Shown here in pieces: positions 32,253 through 44,243 of a stretch of DNA of 64,000 nucleotides. Each line of letters opens with the position of its first letter. The stretch's first letter is position 1. The stretch comes from Batkoa obscura. Its lineage: Eukaryota > Entomophthoromycota > Entomophthoromycetes > Entomophthorales > Batkoaceae. The notes beneath the pieces are model-generated. The model saw only the letters and a program-made list of their open reading frames with translations. It searched no databases and had not been told where the DNA came from. Both the position numbers and the translations under genes were made by a program. The stretch covers positions 186,001 through 250,000 of the forward strand of contig JASVEC010000004.1 of the NCBI GenBank assembly GCA_030770535.1, given 5' to 3'.

Positions 32253-33636
32253 ATTTAAAAAAGATAAAGTTGGCAGATTAAAAAGTTTGGATTCTTTAAT
32301 TTATTCGTTTGCAAATCCGAAATTTTAGAACTTGGTTTTTGAAGTCAGGATTTTGGGGAGACTTTTTTGGACTTATAATTAGTGATGTTTTGGGATTATT
32401 AATGCTGCTATTTCATTATTATTAAGTAATCAGTGTTTTAGTAATTATTGTATCATGATCGAAATGATTATTGTTTTATAATATTGGTCTTTAAAAGTCT
32501 ACTCCTTCTGTTTTCATAGAGCATACGCTTTATGAAAACAGGAGATTATTGAAATTAAAAATAAAAGGAAAATCTTTTATTAAAAAATATATATTAATTA
32601 ATAAATATGTAAAGTTGTAAAAATTATACCATTTCATCGAAACTATGAGTTGTTTGGTTAAATTTTATACTTTTAACTTTAACTATTAAGATGAAATAAG
32701 GAAGCACACAAGCTTATTTCACAATCAATTTGAAAACTGCTTATAGTGCAAAATTGCTTTAATAACTTGTAATTAGTTTTTGTCAGAGAACCAATTTTAA
32801 TTTTCCAAGAAACATTGACAGTGTTATTTAGTTTTGCAAAATTTGACACCATTTTGTTTAAATTTTAACTTTAAGTAGTTGCATTGTTGTAAAAATGTTA
32901 TAGCCACTTAAACAATTGATTTTAATTTTACGTTCTATAATGTACAAATCATAAAAATTTTATTAAAAATAAGTGAAAACAAAAAAGCTATATGGGGATG
33001 TATTTTTTTAAAGTTATTAATTCTATAATTTTATTTTAATAACATACAAAATTGAATTTTTTAATTATCAGTGAAGAATTATATTAATTTAAATTAGTTG
33101 CTATTTACTTTATAAAATAAAAATCTAAATGCGGACATTAATGATAATAAATGATAGGAGAATGATAAAATATTAACATTATATAGCTATGCATAAAGAA
33201 CGTCTATATGATTGTATGTGTTATCAAAAATAAAAGATGAATTTTGATTAAAAATAACTATATAGAATGCAGGGTTAAGTTTTAATAGCATTTGTGATAT
33301 TATTACAATATTAATATTAATGACAAGATTCTGCACTAAACTTTACTAACTTTAACAATTGGCATTATTAATAAAGTTAATTTTCAATCAATATTGATAT
33401 TGATTTATAATCTAATTAAATTGTATAACAAATAATTAATTGCTATTCTACTAACAAAATATCATGACAAATAAATTGGTATAACTTAGTCTTTATTTTA
33501 ACTCCTTAGAAATCTAAAACAAAACAATTTCCAAATAAGGCAACCTTCAAGCCCTAATGACCAACCATAACAAATGACATCAGCTTAAAAATTGATAATA
33601 TAAAACAAGGTTTTGTCATCAAATTGAATATTTATA
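32253..33636. other. intergenic between divergent genes
   Basis: About 1.4 kb of AT-rich DNA. It includes an inverted pair near 32495-32545 (TCTGTTTTCATAGAGCATACG...CGCTTTATGAAAACAGGAG; arms CTGTTTTCATA and TATGAAAACAG) and a lone MITE end at 32994-33009. No gene was supported. Confidence 0.5.
32994..33009 (+). mobile_element. 97-bp MITE, single end only
   Basis: ATAT followed by GGGGATGTATTTTTTT, identical to the left terminus of the family, but the rest of the element is absent. A remnant of deletion or of aborted insertion. Confidence 0.65.
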
Positions 33637-34930
33637 ATGAGTTTTAAAGGAATATTTCAACTTCGAATCCTACCAATAGATATAAATAGAGCCTTATTAA
33701 CTAAATCAGCAAATAATTTCTATCAACATCAACTTTCGAATTTAAAAACAATGACTACTGAATACGAAAAGAAAAAATTTGCCACTAAATCTGGCGAATT
33801 CGTGCGCCAAGTTTCTAGCTTTCGTAACTTTATTGAGGCTAGCCCAGACGCCCAGTTCCCAGCTGAAAAGTAAGTTTGTATTTCCAAATTTATAATTTCA
33901 AGTTTTGACTCTCTTATTTTAGGGACCGTTATCACCTTTATGTTTCTCATGCCTGTCCATGGGTAAGTTTCTATTTTTATTTAACTAAGTTAATAGATGT
34001 TTATAATTATGATTAGGCTCATCGTACTATGATTGTGCGTGGATTAAAGGGGTTAGAAGATATTATTACTGTATCTGTAGTAGATTACTATATGGATAAA
34101 AAAGGATGGAAATTTAGTACTCCAGAAGAAACTCCAGGGTCTATACCAGACCCTATTTATAACGCTAAACGTATTTCAGAAATATATTTAAATGCTAATC
34201 CAGAATATAAAGGTAATAGTTGAATAATGATATTGTTTGCTAAATTAATTAATATTGATAAATAATATAATAGATCGCTATACCGTTCCAGTTTTGTTTG
34301 ACAAAAAACAAAAGACTATTGTCAATAATGAAAGTTCCGAGATCATTCGTATGCTAAATACTGCCTTTGATGGTTTATTACCAAAGGAGAAACAAGGACT
34401 TAATTATTACCCAGAAAATTTACAAAAAGAAATTGATCAAATTAATGAAATTGTATATGATAAAGTAAATAATGGTGTATATAAATCCGGTTTTGCAACT
34501 GCTCAAGAAACCTATGAAAAAAATGTAGTTCGTGTATTTGAAGGTTTAGACTATGTTGAAAACATATTAAGCAAGCAAAAATATCTAGTTCAAAATCAAT
34601 TAACTGAAGCAGATATAAGATTATTTACTACCGTGTTAAGATTTGATCCAGTTTATCATGGTCATTTTAAATGTAATTTGAAATGTATTAAGTACGATTA
34701 TCCTAATATCTTAAATTGGGCTCGTCGTATTTATCAATTTAAAGGTGTTGCTGAAACGGTTAATATGGAACATATTAAAAAACATTATTATATGTCTCAT
34801 GTAGATTATAATCCTACTCAAGTTGTACCACTTTATAATGGCCCAGGTAACATTATTTTGATTACTATTTATGTCTTAGCTTATTAATATTTTTTATTTA
34901 GATCTTTCTTCACCTAAAGTAGAAGCTTAA
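33637..34930 (+). CDS. ECM4: Ecm4-type glutathionyl-hydroquinone reductase (xi-class GST)
   Basis: Reduces glutathionyl-hydroquinones. Five exons (33637-33869, 33923-33962, 34017-34212, 34274-34846, 34902-34930) sum to 1071 nt, 356 residues. The active-site motif is YVSHACPWAHRTMIVRGLKGL, with the catalytic Cys in CPWA, then VVDYYMDKKGWKF, RYTVPVLFDKK, NNESSEIIRML, NNGVYKSGFATAQ and TEADIRLFTTVLRFDPVYHGHFKCN, ending DYNPTQVVPLYNGP and SPKVEA. These are family hallmarks. The first ~35 residues (MSFKGIFQLRILPIDINRAL) could be a mitochondrial presequence, with the cytosolic form starting at the internal Met of NLKTM; that is inference. Confidence 0.94.
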
Positions 34931-35147
34931 CCAGAAATATATCTAACCCTTTCTAATCCTTTGACTCTTTTTATAAATAAAGTATTTCTAAAAATAATAC
35001 TAATATCTTTATAATTTTATAAAATTTTATTTTATTTAAAATAAAATAGAATAATTATCGATATAATAAAGTTCAATTATTATTTACAAAAAGTGAATAT
35101 GAAAGAAGAGAAAAGAGAGATTATACCAATAGAGAACCAAACAAAAA

Positions 35148-36024
35148 TTAACGTCTAGCATTGATTTTAAAAGTATAATAGCAGATAAAAGAAACAAAGG
35201 TAGTAATTAATATCGAGGAATAAAAAAAAGTATTATTAAAACCTTCTTTTTCTTCTCCTTTTCCTTCCTCCTCTTTTTTTGATACTCCTTTTATCGCCTC
35301 TTCTTTCTTTTCCTCAGTTCTTCTTAACTGCTCCCTCAATTTCTTAACATCACTTTTGAGTCCAATTGTCTCAGATACCATAAACTGTTTTAATAAAGAA
35401 AGTTCCACATTAGGTAAAGAAAAAGGTTTTGGAGGTAATAAATTGATAGTATGAAATTTTTGTTTTGAAAAAGAGTTCTGTTTCTTCAATCCTTCTTGTA
35501 TAAAATTACCTCTTTTATGTCCTAATGTCAATTGCTTTGGATTTGATTTGAATTTCTGAGATTGATATGTGAGTTTGGTGTTAAGTGCTTTTTCTTCTTT
35601 GATGACTTTAGCTAATAATAATGAAATTAATTAATTAAAATCCTAATATAAAAAAGAAAAATGATCAAAAACAATCAAACTTACCTATCACATTCAATTC
35701 TTCGATTCCTAATGCCAAATGATAACACCATAATCTATTAAACCCTAGTGTCATCAATTTATCTTCATCCAGTTGTAACAATTTTTTACCATTAATTTCT
35801 TTGTTAATAATGAATGATTTTATATCATTAATTAAGAATTTTGGTAAATTTAATATAGCTACTATAAAGGAAGTTACTTGGGTATAGTTCCATAGACCTA
35901 TTTCTTCAGGTAATGTGTCAAGAATGTCGGTTAATTCAGTATTGTTGGAAGTGGCATTGTGGTTCAAATCTTTTAAGCTTGGGATGGGTAAGGGGGGTGA
36001 AGTATACGGTGAATGGGCCATCAT
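35148..36024 (-). CDS. SAM-domain protein with C-terminal membrane anchor
   Basis: Two exons (36024-35685 and 35611-35148), 804 nt, 267 residues. Residues about 40-110 form a SAM-like helical domain (GLWNYTQVTSFIVAILNL, INGKKLLQLDEDKLMTLGFNRLWCYHLALGI). A basic linker and a Glu/Lys coiled-coil segment follow (DVKKLREQLRRTEEKKEEAI). The last 30 residues hold one hydrophobic helix, SSILITTFVSFICYYTF, then a short basic tail, INARR. This fits a tail-anchored protein of ER or outer mitochondrial membrane. MM at the start leaves two possible start codons (36024 or 36021). No specific orthologue is recognised. Confidence 0.72.
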
Positions 36025-36643
36025 TTTATTTAATCTTGTTCTTCTCGTTTGAAAGATAACAAAACTTATAAATTATTTTTTTAAATTGAATTAAATAAAG
36101 GATCAATTTTTTCTTTTTCTGTTGCTGTAAGAAATTGTTAAGAAAATTTTATTTTTAAAAAAATCAAACGCAAGCCTCAAGATTCAAATCTATTGGTTAG
36201 AACTAGTAAAATCAATTAAAAGTGGCTTTTATCTTACTGTTTTTTAAAATTGACCAATTTAATCTATTTAATAATCCTCCGTTTAAATTGTTATAATATT
36301 ATAACAATCTTATAATCTATCTAATTAAAATCATAGTTTATAAGTTTATTCAAAAATTAAACACATATTCTACATTCGTATAGAATAAATACTTAACTAA
36401 CGCTTTCTCCAATTCCAAAAGCAATGCCCAAATTGCCCATTTAAATTGGTTCTAAAATCAATAATACCTAACAGACTGAACCCCTCTGTTAGTATATGGG
36501 TTTCTTAATAATTGATCGTTTATTAGTCAGCTTAAAATTTCAAAAACATGCTCATTCAAACAAAATAGAGTTCATTGTTACAAAAAGATAATTTATGATA
36601 TTTCCAACTTTTATTTCATTATAATAAACCAAAATCAATAAAA
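36025..36643. other. intergenic between divergent genes
   Basis: AT-rich shared promoter region. ATTGG (inverted CCAAT) occurs near 36193. Nothing else was recognised. Confidence 0.45.
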
Positions 36644-38159
36644 ATGAAACGTACCAAACTAAAACTCACTAAAATAAACCTTAACCAACTCACCAATCCA
36701 GCCAAATCTATATTCTATTACGCTTGTTTCTCCCGAGTGTTAACTCTCTTTATAACTTTTACTGCTCATTTATTTATTAATGAATATGACAATTCCAGTT
36801 CAATAATGGTTCATAATATCTTACGTTCATTACTCCGTTTTGATGCTGTTCATTTCCTTAATATAACTTCTCATCAACTTTATCCTATTGAAAACGAATT
36901 AGCTTTTTTTCCATTGTTACCCATGATTACCATTGGGTTGAGTAAGTTGTTAGGTATGTTTATTAAATTAGAGAAATTAGAATTGTTGTTTCTATCAGGG
37001 GTAGTAGTAAGTAATGTATGTTTCGTGATAGCGGCAGTAGTGTTATTTAAGCTAATGAGGAAATTGCTGAGTGATGATGTTATTGCTTTTAATACTGCTA
37101 TACTATTTTGTTTTACTCCAAGTCCTGGGTTTATGAGTTCAATGTAATTACTTAATTATAATAATCCATAGTTTATATTTAATTAAGTTTAAGGTATACG
37201 GAATCGCTATTTTCATTATTATCTTTTGGTGGTATCTACTATTACATTAATAATGAACTATGGTTAGCAACTATATTATGGTCATTATCTACATTTACTC
37301 GATCCAATGGTTTATTGTTTATGGGCTATATTATTTATGATTATTTTTTTATTAATGAATGGAAACAATTAAGTTTAATAGTAAGTCTCATATATTATTA
37401 TTTATTTATTAATTTAATTGTTTTATAGGGTGTAATAGTTAGATTAGTTAAATTAAGTACGCAACTATTATATATAACATCAGGATATTTAATATTTCAA
37501 TACTATGCTTATCAAGAATATTGTAGTATTGATTCACCATTATCCCCTTGGTGTTATTATAAAATACCGATAAACTATTCCTATCTACAGGAACATTATT
37601 GGTAAATTTATTAATAACTATCAAATATTTTATTATAAACTAATCTATAACTTTATTTGTTTTTATTTTAGGAATAATGGATTTTTAAAGTATTATGAAT
37701 GGAAACAATTACCTAATTTTTTATTAGCTATGCCATTCATTTTAATTTCTATCTATGGTATTTGGGAGTATATAAAGGTTAATAAGATAAGATTTTTTAG
37801 TTTAGGGTTATTTAAACAAAATTCAAAAATAACAAAAACAGGAGGTAACAGCAATACTAAATATTATTATCAAGCTTATTTACTAACTTTCATACATAGA
37901 CAACGATCCTTATTTACACAATGATCAATTATTACCACATCTTTATTTATGGAGTTTTATGTTAATCTATTGTACATTTTTTATGCATATTCAAGTTATT
38001 ATTAGATTTTTTACTTCAATACCTTTATTTTATGGGTTTATTGCATATAAGATATCTAATAATGATAACTTAATATTTAAAACAATAGTTATTTATTATT
38101 GGTGTTTTTATAATATTATATCCACCATTCTTTTTGCTACTTTTTTTCCACCAGCCTAA
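36644..38159 (+). CDS. GPI18: GPI mannosyltransferase 2 (PIG-V/Gpi18)
   Basis: ER enzyme that adds the second mannose to the GPI anchor. Five exons (36644-37143, 37194-37380, 37429-37601, 37672-37844, 37900-38159) sum to 1293 nt, 430 residues. Family motifs: LRFDAVHFLNIT (luminal catalytic region), ENELAFFPLLPM, CFTPSPGFMSSMYTESLFSLLSF, FTRSNGL, SPWCYYKIP and, near the end, YLWSFMLIYCTFFMHIQVIIRF. Many hydrophobic helices. The last intron (37845-37899) reads as open sequence until the frame fails; it has a CTAAC branch site. No break seen. Confidence 0.93.
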
Positions 38160-38251
38160 TAAAGGATTATAATTGTTAGGATTATGAATCTTATCCTAAA
38201 TATAAGCTGAATCAATTATTAAAATAAAAAGTGTATGTATTATTTCCTTCT

Positions 38252-39224
38252 TTATTTATTTAAATAAAATCCCAACCTATATAAAACCGTACATAACTCC
38301 AAACTATTTTCTGATAATTTTATCCCTAATCTCAGCATTGATCCTACTTTTTTATCTTTTATAATTGAACTCGGTAAAATATCACTTATCACATAATTTA
38401 ATATATTTATTGTTAACATATCATTTAGCATAAATTCAGGTCGATTATTGTCATATTGTATACCTATTGTTGGTAAACTGTATTTTTTTGGATAAACTAT
38501 TTTTAGTAAATCTTGTTTATCTTCACTGTTATCTAATATTTTTAATATTATATAAAAACTAATCGATTTCTTAGTTTGATCCTTGTCTTCTTTGATCTCA
38601 ACAATATCTTTCCCTTTGATATTTTTAAATAACTTTAGTATTTCCAAATTAAACAAATAATATACGTGATATGTTAAATCCTTCCTAATCATTATTCCTT
38701 TTTCTAATGTTCTATAAAACCCTAAACAAAAATCATCAGTAACCATTTTTCATCACTTAAAAAATCTTCTTCACTCTCTCTATATTCAAACTTACTTTCT
38801 TTTAAGAACAGATCAATAATCCTACTTGAACAAGTTAACCAAACGCCTTTACTTCCTCTATTATTTTCATAAATACCATCAGGAGTTAACCAGATGTTAT
38901 CAGTATTGGGATCTCGAGCTTTTATGAAGCGAAGTAAAAAAGCTAGACACGGATGGGATTATTATTATTCATTGGGATTTTGATGAAATTATATTTTAAC
39001 TTACCACTAGGGAGCACTGAATTCGTATATACACATAACTTGATTTTGGTTGCTAGTAAGTTCGCTAGGATAATAAAATGTTAAATGAACTAAATAAAAG
39101 TAGAAATATTGCGATTAAACTTACCATAGATAAAAGACTCCGGTTTTAAACTTTTTATAGGATTAAAATTATTTTTTGGATAAAATGATTTAGTTGAAGT
39201 TTTAAGGGGATGTAAATATTTCAT
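38252..39224 (-). CDS. unknown protein
   Basis: I do not recognise it. Four exons can be joined in frame: MKYLHPLKTSTKSFYPKNNF from 39224, then ANLLATKIKLCVYTNSVLPS, then a longer exon with FIKARDPNTDNIWLTPDGIYE and GVWLTCSSRIIDLFLKE. After a 74-nt intron comes the last exon, FYRTLEKGIMIRKDLTYHV, KYSLPTIGIQYDNNRPEFML and GSMLRLGIKLSENSLEL, to the stop at 38252. The N-terminus, basic and hydroxylated without acidic residues, could be a mitochondrial presequence. No membrane segment or known motif. Tail-to-tail with GPI18, only about 90 bp apart. Confidence 0.6.
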
Positions 39225-39480
39225 AAATGTTGCCGTGTTTTTTTGAGTTGAAAGAAAAAGAGTATTAAATTTCCAAATAACAAAATCAGTCTAATTCAAT
39301 AAATAAAACCAATAACTAAAAGCATACTAAAGGATTCAAAAAAAATTATTTAAAAACTACACTCTTTTTATAGTTTTATTATATAATCCTATTTATAATC
39401 AACTATCAACATTTGATTAAAATAAACTTGAAAATGCGTAAATTTATTATTTATAATGTTATTACTTTAGATGCTATTAT

Positions 39481-39551
39481 GCAATGTTGGTTTAGTGGTA
39501 AAATTGCCGCCTGCCACGCGGCAGCCCCGGGTTCGATTCCCGGACATTGCA
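39481..39551 (+). tRNA. tRNA-Gly (GCC)
   Basis: Acceptor GCAATGT pairs with ACATTGC. D-arm GGTTTAGTGGTAAAA, anticodon arm CCGCCTGCCACGCGG with loop CTGCCAC and anticodon GCC, T-arm CCCGGGTTCGATTCCCGG. Discriminator A. No intron; CCA is not encoded. Confidence 0.97.
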
Positions 39552-39642
39552 TCTAAAAGAAGTTTAGGACTTTTTAATACTTTAATTGAATGGGTCTCAA
39601 CTATTTTTAAAAGGGGCTTTTAACTAGTTTTATAAAATATAT

Positions 39643-39738
39643 GGGGGTGTTTTTTGGTTTGATCACTTTTTCCATTTTTTATGTCTAAGAATTTTACTAA
39701 TAGTCTTTCCACTCAAATAATACTTAGAATACATCCCC
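39643..39738 (-). mobile_element. 97-bp MITE, copy 8, with inverted core
   Basis: The ends are in minus orientation (GGGGGTGTTTTTTGGTTTGATCAC... and ...ATACATCCCC), but the core TAAGAATTTTACTAATAGTC...CTTTCCACTCAAATAATACTTA runs in the plus orientation. Flanks are ATAT and ATGT. It lies between the two tRNA genes. Confidence 0.88.
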
Positions 39739-39891
39739 ATGTACTTTCAATCTACACTCCTTTTTACCTCCTAAAATGCTTAGGAGTATACTTTTTCAGA
39801 TTGAAAAATGCACTGACACTCACTCACTCCCGATTTAACTAAACCTTCATTTTAAGATGAATCTAACCCAGAAAGAACCAAAATATTGATG

Positions 39892-39963
39892 AGGCTCAAC
39901 CGGGAATTGAACCCGGGACCTCTGCTACCCGAAAGCAGAATCCTACGACTAGACCATTGAGCC
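39892..39963 (-). tRNA. tRNA-Pro (CGG)
   Basis: On the minus strand, acceptor GGCTCAA pairs with TTGAGCC. D-arm TGGTCTAGTCGTAGGATTC, anticodon arm CTGCT-TTCGGGT-AGCAG with anticodon CGG, T-arm CCCGGGTTCAATTCCCGG. Discriminator T. No intron. Confidence 0.96.
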
Positions 39964-41511
39964 AATTGTTCTAAGCGATAGTTTTTTTAAAAAATATATA
40001 AATCTTTTAAAAGTTGACAGAAGCATGGTTGTAGAATACAGCATTGGAGGAGAAGTTTTATTTTACAATAGTGTTTTGCAATCAAAGGTTTATTGAACTT
40101 AGTAGTTGGACATATAAATAATAAATCAGTTCCGTATATTGCGTATTGTTTTTTGTACTATTTCTATAACTAAAACTATCTTTAAGTTTATTCAAATCAA
40201 GAATATACTTTAAAATTATTTATTACTTTTTAAACTTTTAGCTCACTATAAGTAATAGTTGTCATTAATAGAATATTAAATTGATTTATTATTCTTAAAA
40301 TTACGATGTTTTATTCAATGTCTTATATGATATTTTGGTATTAAATTAAATTAACTTCAATAATATTTTTTTAAAATTTATAGTAAGAATACCTCAAAGC
40401 AAATAAATACTTGCCATTATAACAGTGACTTTTAGCTTAAAACAATCATGTATATGAAAATAAGTAATAGAATGGTTATTTGATACTTTGAGTTAATATA
40501 CTTCAGCTGATAGTTATATAGCTAAACAATCATTTTAAAAGCGACATTTTAATGGAAACTAAAATTATAAATTTTAACATATTGAAATGGTGCTAGTTAA
40601 TTAACAACAATCAATTATTATATTTCAAAATTCTACTTTTAGTCAAGTTTCATTAATATAATCATAATTAACTGGCATAGAATATTATATATGTAGATAT
40701 GGTATTTTAGAAAAAAAACTATACTTTGAAAATCTAGAATAATTTTTAGGGATGGTGGATTAGCTTTTATTTAAAATGCTCACCTATCAATAAATAGCTC
40801 ATTGTTAAACCCTAATATTAAGCAAATTTAGCAAATGAGTTATTAAATATAATCTATTTTTTACAAAATAAATAAGTAACGAAAGAGATTAAGTAATTAT
40901 AATAAAATTGCAATATTAAAAACAAAATTTCTATTGTTTTAGATAATATTGTAATGTTTTTTAATAAAATCATAAGTTAAAACATGGCTTTCAAGTAACA
41001 ACAAACCTTATTTCTCAAGTCTTAATATTAAAAAGGTTAAAAAATCCAGTAATAAGTGATACGAAATGTCATTATTTACAGCTATGGTAAATCTTTTTCA
41101 ATATAAAAAAGAGTTATAACTGACATAAGACATGAAATAAAGATAAAATAGATTTCTATTAACTAAAAGTAGTCAAAAAAGAACTTAATTTATTAACTGC
41201 ATGCAAAAGAATAAGTTTTATTCTAACGCCTGAAACTAAAAAGTACAAGTTAAAAATTAAGCTTAATTCAACTTCAATTTCAAGGTGTGAAATATCACGT
41301 TTTAAGATATAAATGTAAATAATAATAATAAGTGTTAAAGATAAAGGTACAAGCCCCCTAACTAAAAAATGGCAACAATAAAATAAATTGAGGTACAATA
41401 AAATAGGAAGGGTATATAAATAAACTCTATCCCAACCTTTACTTTCAACAATATTTATAAAAAAAATTACACAATATATACTAATATTTATTATTCGACT
41501 TATAATTCAAA
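39964..41511. other. intergenic, nothing recognised
   Basis: About 1.5 kb of AT-rich DNA upstream of the secreted Cys-rich gene. A minus-strand frame at 41159-41398 is hydrophobic and AT-driven with no supporting signal. No repeat copy found. Confidence 0.5.
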
Positions 41512-42234
41512 ATGTTTCATAATTTGTTAAAACTAACCTATATTTTATTGGCTTTATTTTATTCCATAACTTGTGATTTTATAAACCCTACTGATTTAGT
41601 AGGTCAACCTAATAGCTGCGTTACTGCAGCTAGCCGCATACACAGTCTTTATCCAGATTTGAATAATTGTTCTTTCAATAATGGGTTATATTTTGCAACT
41701 TTAAGCCAGGTGTGTAGCCCTTCATGTTTGAAAGCTGTTACCTCAGCGTCAGTTTATTTAATAGGTGCATGTCCAACCCTATTAGATCCAGATAGCTCAG
41801 GAAATAAAGCATTGGTAAGTGGGGATGGAGACATACAATTTTCTTTAGGCGACAAAATGTATGTTTATAAAGCATGGTCAAATTCTACTGTCAATTCAAT
41901 ATCATGTGCTAAATTAGATGCTAATGTTAATGTTAGAAGTGCTAACATAAACGCTTTTGACATTACTAGTAGTAGCGATAGTGATAGTGATAGTAATGTT
42001 TCATATTGCTTAGATCGCTTTTTTCAAGCAAATCAATTTATTCAAAGCTTAAAATATCAACCAGCTTCTGCTGCACAAAATACAAACTTAATTCAATCTA
42101 AAATATGTGATCCATGTACAAAATTATTATACGGTATCCTCAAATCGTCTAGCTCAGTGCCTTTCCTTTACTATTGGACGTTCTCAGATACAACCAATTT
42201 ATTTAGCTCAATTCGATCCTATTGTAACTTCTAA
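41512..42234 (+). CDS. secreted cysteine-rich protein
   Basis: Intronless, 240 residues. MFHNLLKLTYILLALFYSIT is a clear signal peptide, with CDF at the likely cleavage point. Mature cysteines are spread in NSC, NNC, QVCSPSC, GAC, ISC, SYC, KICDPC and SYCNF, about ten, suggesting disulfides. There is one Ser/Asp run (SSSDSDSDSN). The arrangement, a Cys-x-x-x-Cys in the first third and paired Cys in the last third, resembles fungal secreted proteins of unknown function. No enzyme motif, no GPI signal. A TATA-like TATATAAATA lies near 41413. Exported effector, adhesin or wall protein are all possible. Confidence 0.7.
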   Translation: MFHNLLKLTYILLALFYSITCDFINPTDLVGQPNSCVTAASRIHSLYPDLNNCSFNNGLYFATLSQVCSPSCLKAVTSASVYLIGACPTLLDPDSSGNKALVSGDGDIQFSLGDKMYVYKAWSNSTVNSISCAKLDANVNVRSANINAFDITSSSDSDSDSNVSYCLDRFFQANQFIQSLKYQPASAAQNTNLIQSKICDPCTKLLYGILKSSSSVPFLYYWTFSDTTNLFSSIRSYCNF

Positions 42235-42297
42235 TCTTTGAAAAAATAAATTATTATAAGCTTTTATCTAATATATATTTTATTGCTTTTATTCATT

Positions 42298-43814
42298 TTA
42301 TAATCCATTAGCTGCGTTAATTATACTTAATATTTCATCTTGCTCTAAATCCTTTAAATCTTGATCAAGGTCCTTGACGAATAATAGATAGAGGTTCATA
42401 GTAGTAATAATAACAACGTTGATAGCAAGTCCCACTTCTAGCAATTTAAATGGATAAAGTGTGATATCTAGATTAATCATAGGCGTGGTTGAATAGTTTC
42501 GCTTAAAATAAATATAACTTATCAATAATACTATTGGCTTAAAAAATAAGAATGTAAGTTCTATGGCAGCTCTTATTGCTTTTAATATTATACTTCTATA
42601 ACTGATAGTTCTATTTTCCTGAGTTTGACCATCCTAATTAAATTTAAATTTAGTTTTAATGATATATATTCATAGTTACTTGATTATAAACATTTGAAAC
42701 AAACGTCTCAAAACCTGGGAAAAGTTCTAGGATATATGCCGATCCAAATCTATAAAATACTACAAAAACAACCACCCAATGGAATAGCATCCTTATGAGA
42801 CTCAATACTTTATTTATTATGCTCAAACTAAAAATGTTTCTTAGTGATTGCAGTATATTATAAGTGTGCATGATGATTACCTGTAAGGAGTGTTTTCTAA
42901 ACATAAGATTGTATTTATTGATGAAATAGTTAATACCTGATAAAATAGCTATAAATTAAGTTAGTACAAATCATAATAAGTATGAGAATTTAATTGTAAT
43001 CATAAAATAAATTACCACAAAAGCTATTTGAGTAATGGTCCATGGTTGGTTTAAAGAGTTATCGTCATTTGGTATGAACAATTTATAAACGGTCAATGAA
43101 AAAGAAGCTAATATCAATAACCAAATAACAATACTTATTCCGCCAGGAAAAGTATAATACAAAGTTGACAAAGTTGATAAATAAAGTGTATAGAAACTAA
43201 AGATTACTAAACCGATGCAACTAAGTAATGTAAATCCCTTTTGAAATACTTAATTAACAACTATCAAAATAAAAAAATATTACCATGGAAACTGGACTTT
43301 GCATAGCTTCTGCTTTGGATGTAAATTGGCCTAAATTATCCAAGATTTCGAAAAAAAAGAATGCTGGCTCATAAACTACACATACTACTAAAAACAGCAC
43401 CCATGCAACAAAGAGTGCTATTTTGTAAAGGAAGCCATATATCTTCAAAAAGGAGTTGAAGTTTAATAAAAAGTTAGGCAAAAACTTAATCATGTAACTA
43501 CTATAATTAGGTGATAGAGCTGGATAATAAAGTATATTTAAAATTAATAACACCCAATCTAAAGCTTCTAATATAATGGAATTAAATAAAGTATCATTAC
43601 TGTTTTTCTTTAAGTAATAACTTATTGTTTTTATGAAACTACTAATAAAATAACTCAACAACAAACTTAAAAACCAAGATTCTAGAAGCGATTCGTCATA
43701 TGCTTTTGTTAAACCTCCTATGTCTCTTAATTTGGGGTAAATATAGCTTAGCAAGCCGATTATTGATGATACATTATTTAAACTAAGTAAGTTTGAACTT
43801 ATCAAGTCCATCAT
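42298..43814 (-). CDS. unknown polytopic membrane protein
   Basis: Family not recognised. Several exons on the minus strand from MMDLISSNLLSLNNVSSIIG (43814) to a stop at 42298. Hydrophobic helices: SWFLSLLLSYFISSFIKTI, LDWVLLILNILYYPAL, YKIALFVAWVLFLVVCVVY, TLLSCIGLVIFSFYTLYL, ISIVIWLLILASFSLTVYKL, LFHWVVVFVVFYRF, LTFLFFKPIVLLISYIYF, LLEVGLAINVVIITTMNLYL. So at least eight spans, with an acidic C-terminal tail, DLDQDLKDLEQDE. No transporter signature is visible. One 46-nt intron near 43245 and further ones near 42900-43030 join the frames; those edges are not all resolved. Confidence 0.6.
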
Positions 43815-44243
43815 TATGTGATTATTGAATTCTCTAAAAGCTCTATTTTTATACTTTAAAAAGTGTCAAGAATTTTCAATTTAAATAAAGGGTTTTAATT
43901 CGTGATTTTATTTGCTATCAAAAACCTTAATAAGCCATATCTGAAATTAAAAAAAAGGTTTGTAGAATTCATAGAGTAGTAATAAAATAGTTACTGTAGT
44001 TTTATGGACTTTACAATTGATTTTGATTATTTAATATAAACTGCTTTTATAAAATTATAAAATTCTCATTGTGTGTTATCAGAAGAATTACAATTTTTTT
44101 AAAGAATATTTTCATTAATAAATGGTTGTAATAGTATGTAATTTTAATTCATTTTAACTTTTATCACATCATAAATTACTGGGTTTATTTGATCCTTAAA
44201 TTAATTCAAAATTCTTATTCCATTTTCTTGATTTTATACAAAA
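43815..44243. other. intergenic between divergent genes
   Basis: AT-rich shared promoter; nothing specific recognised. Confidence 0.4.

Noticed and set aside
41159-41398. 79-codon hydrophobic minus-strand frame
   Set aside because: Composition is what random AT-rich DNA gives; no signal or splice context.
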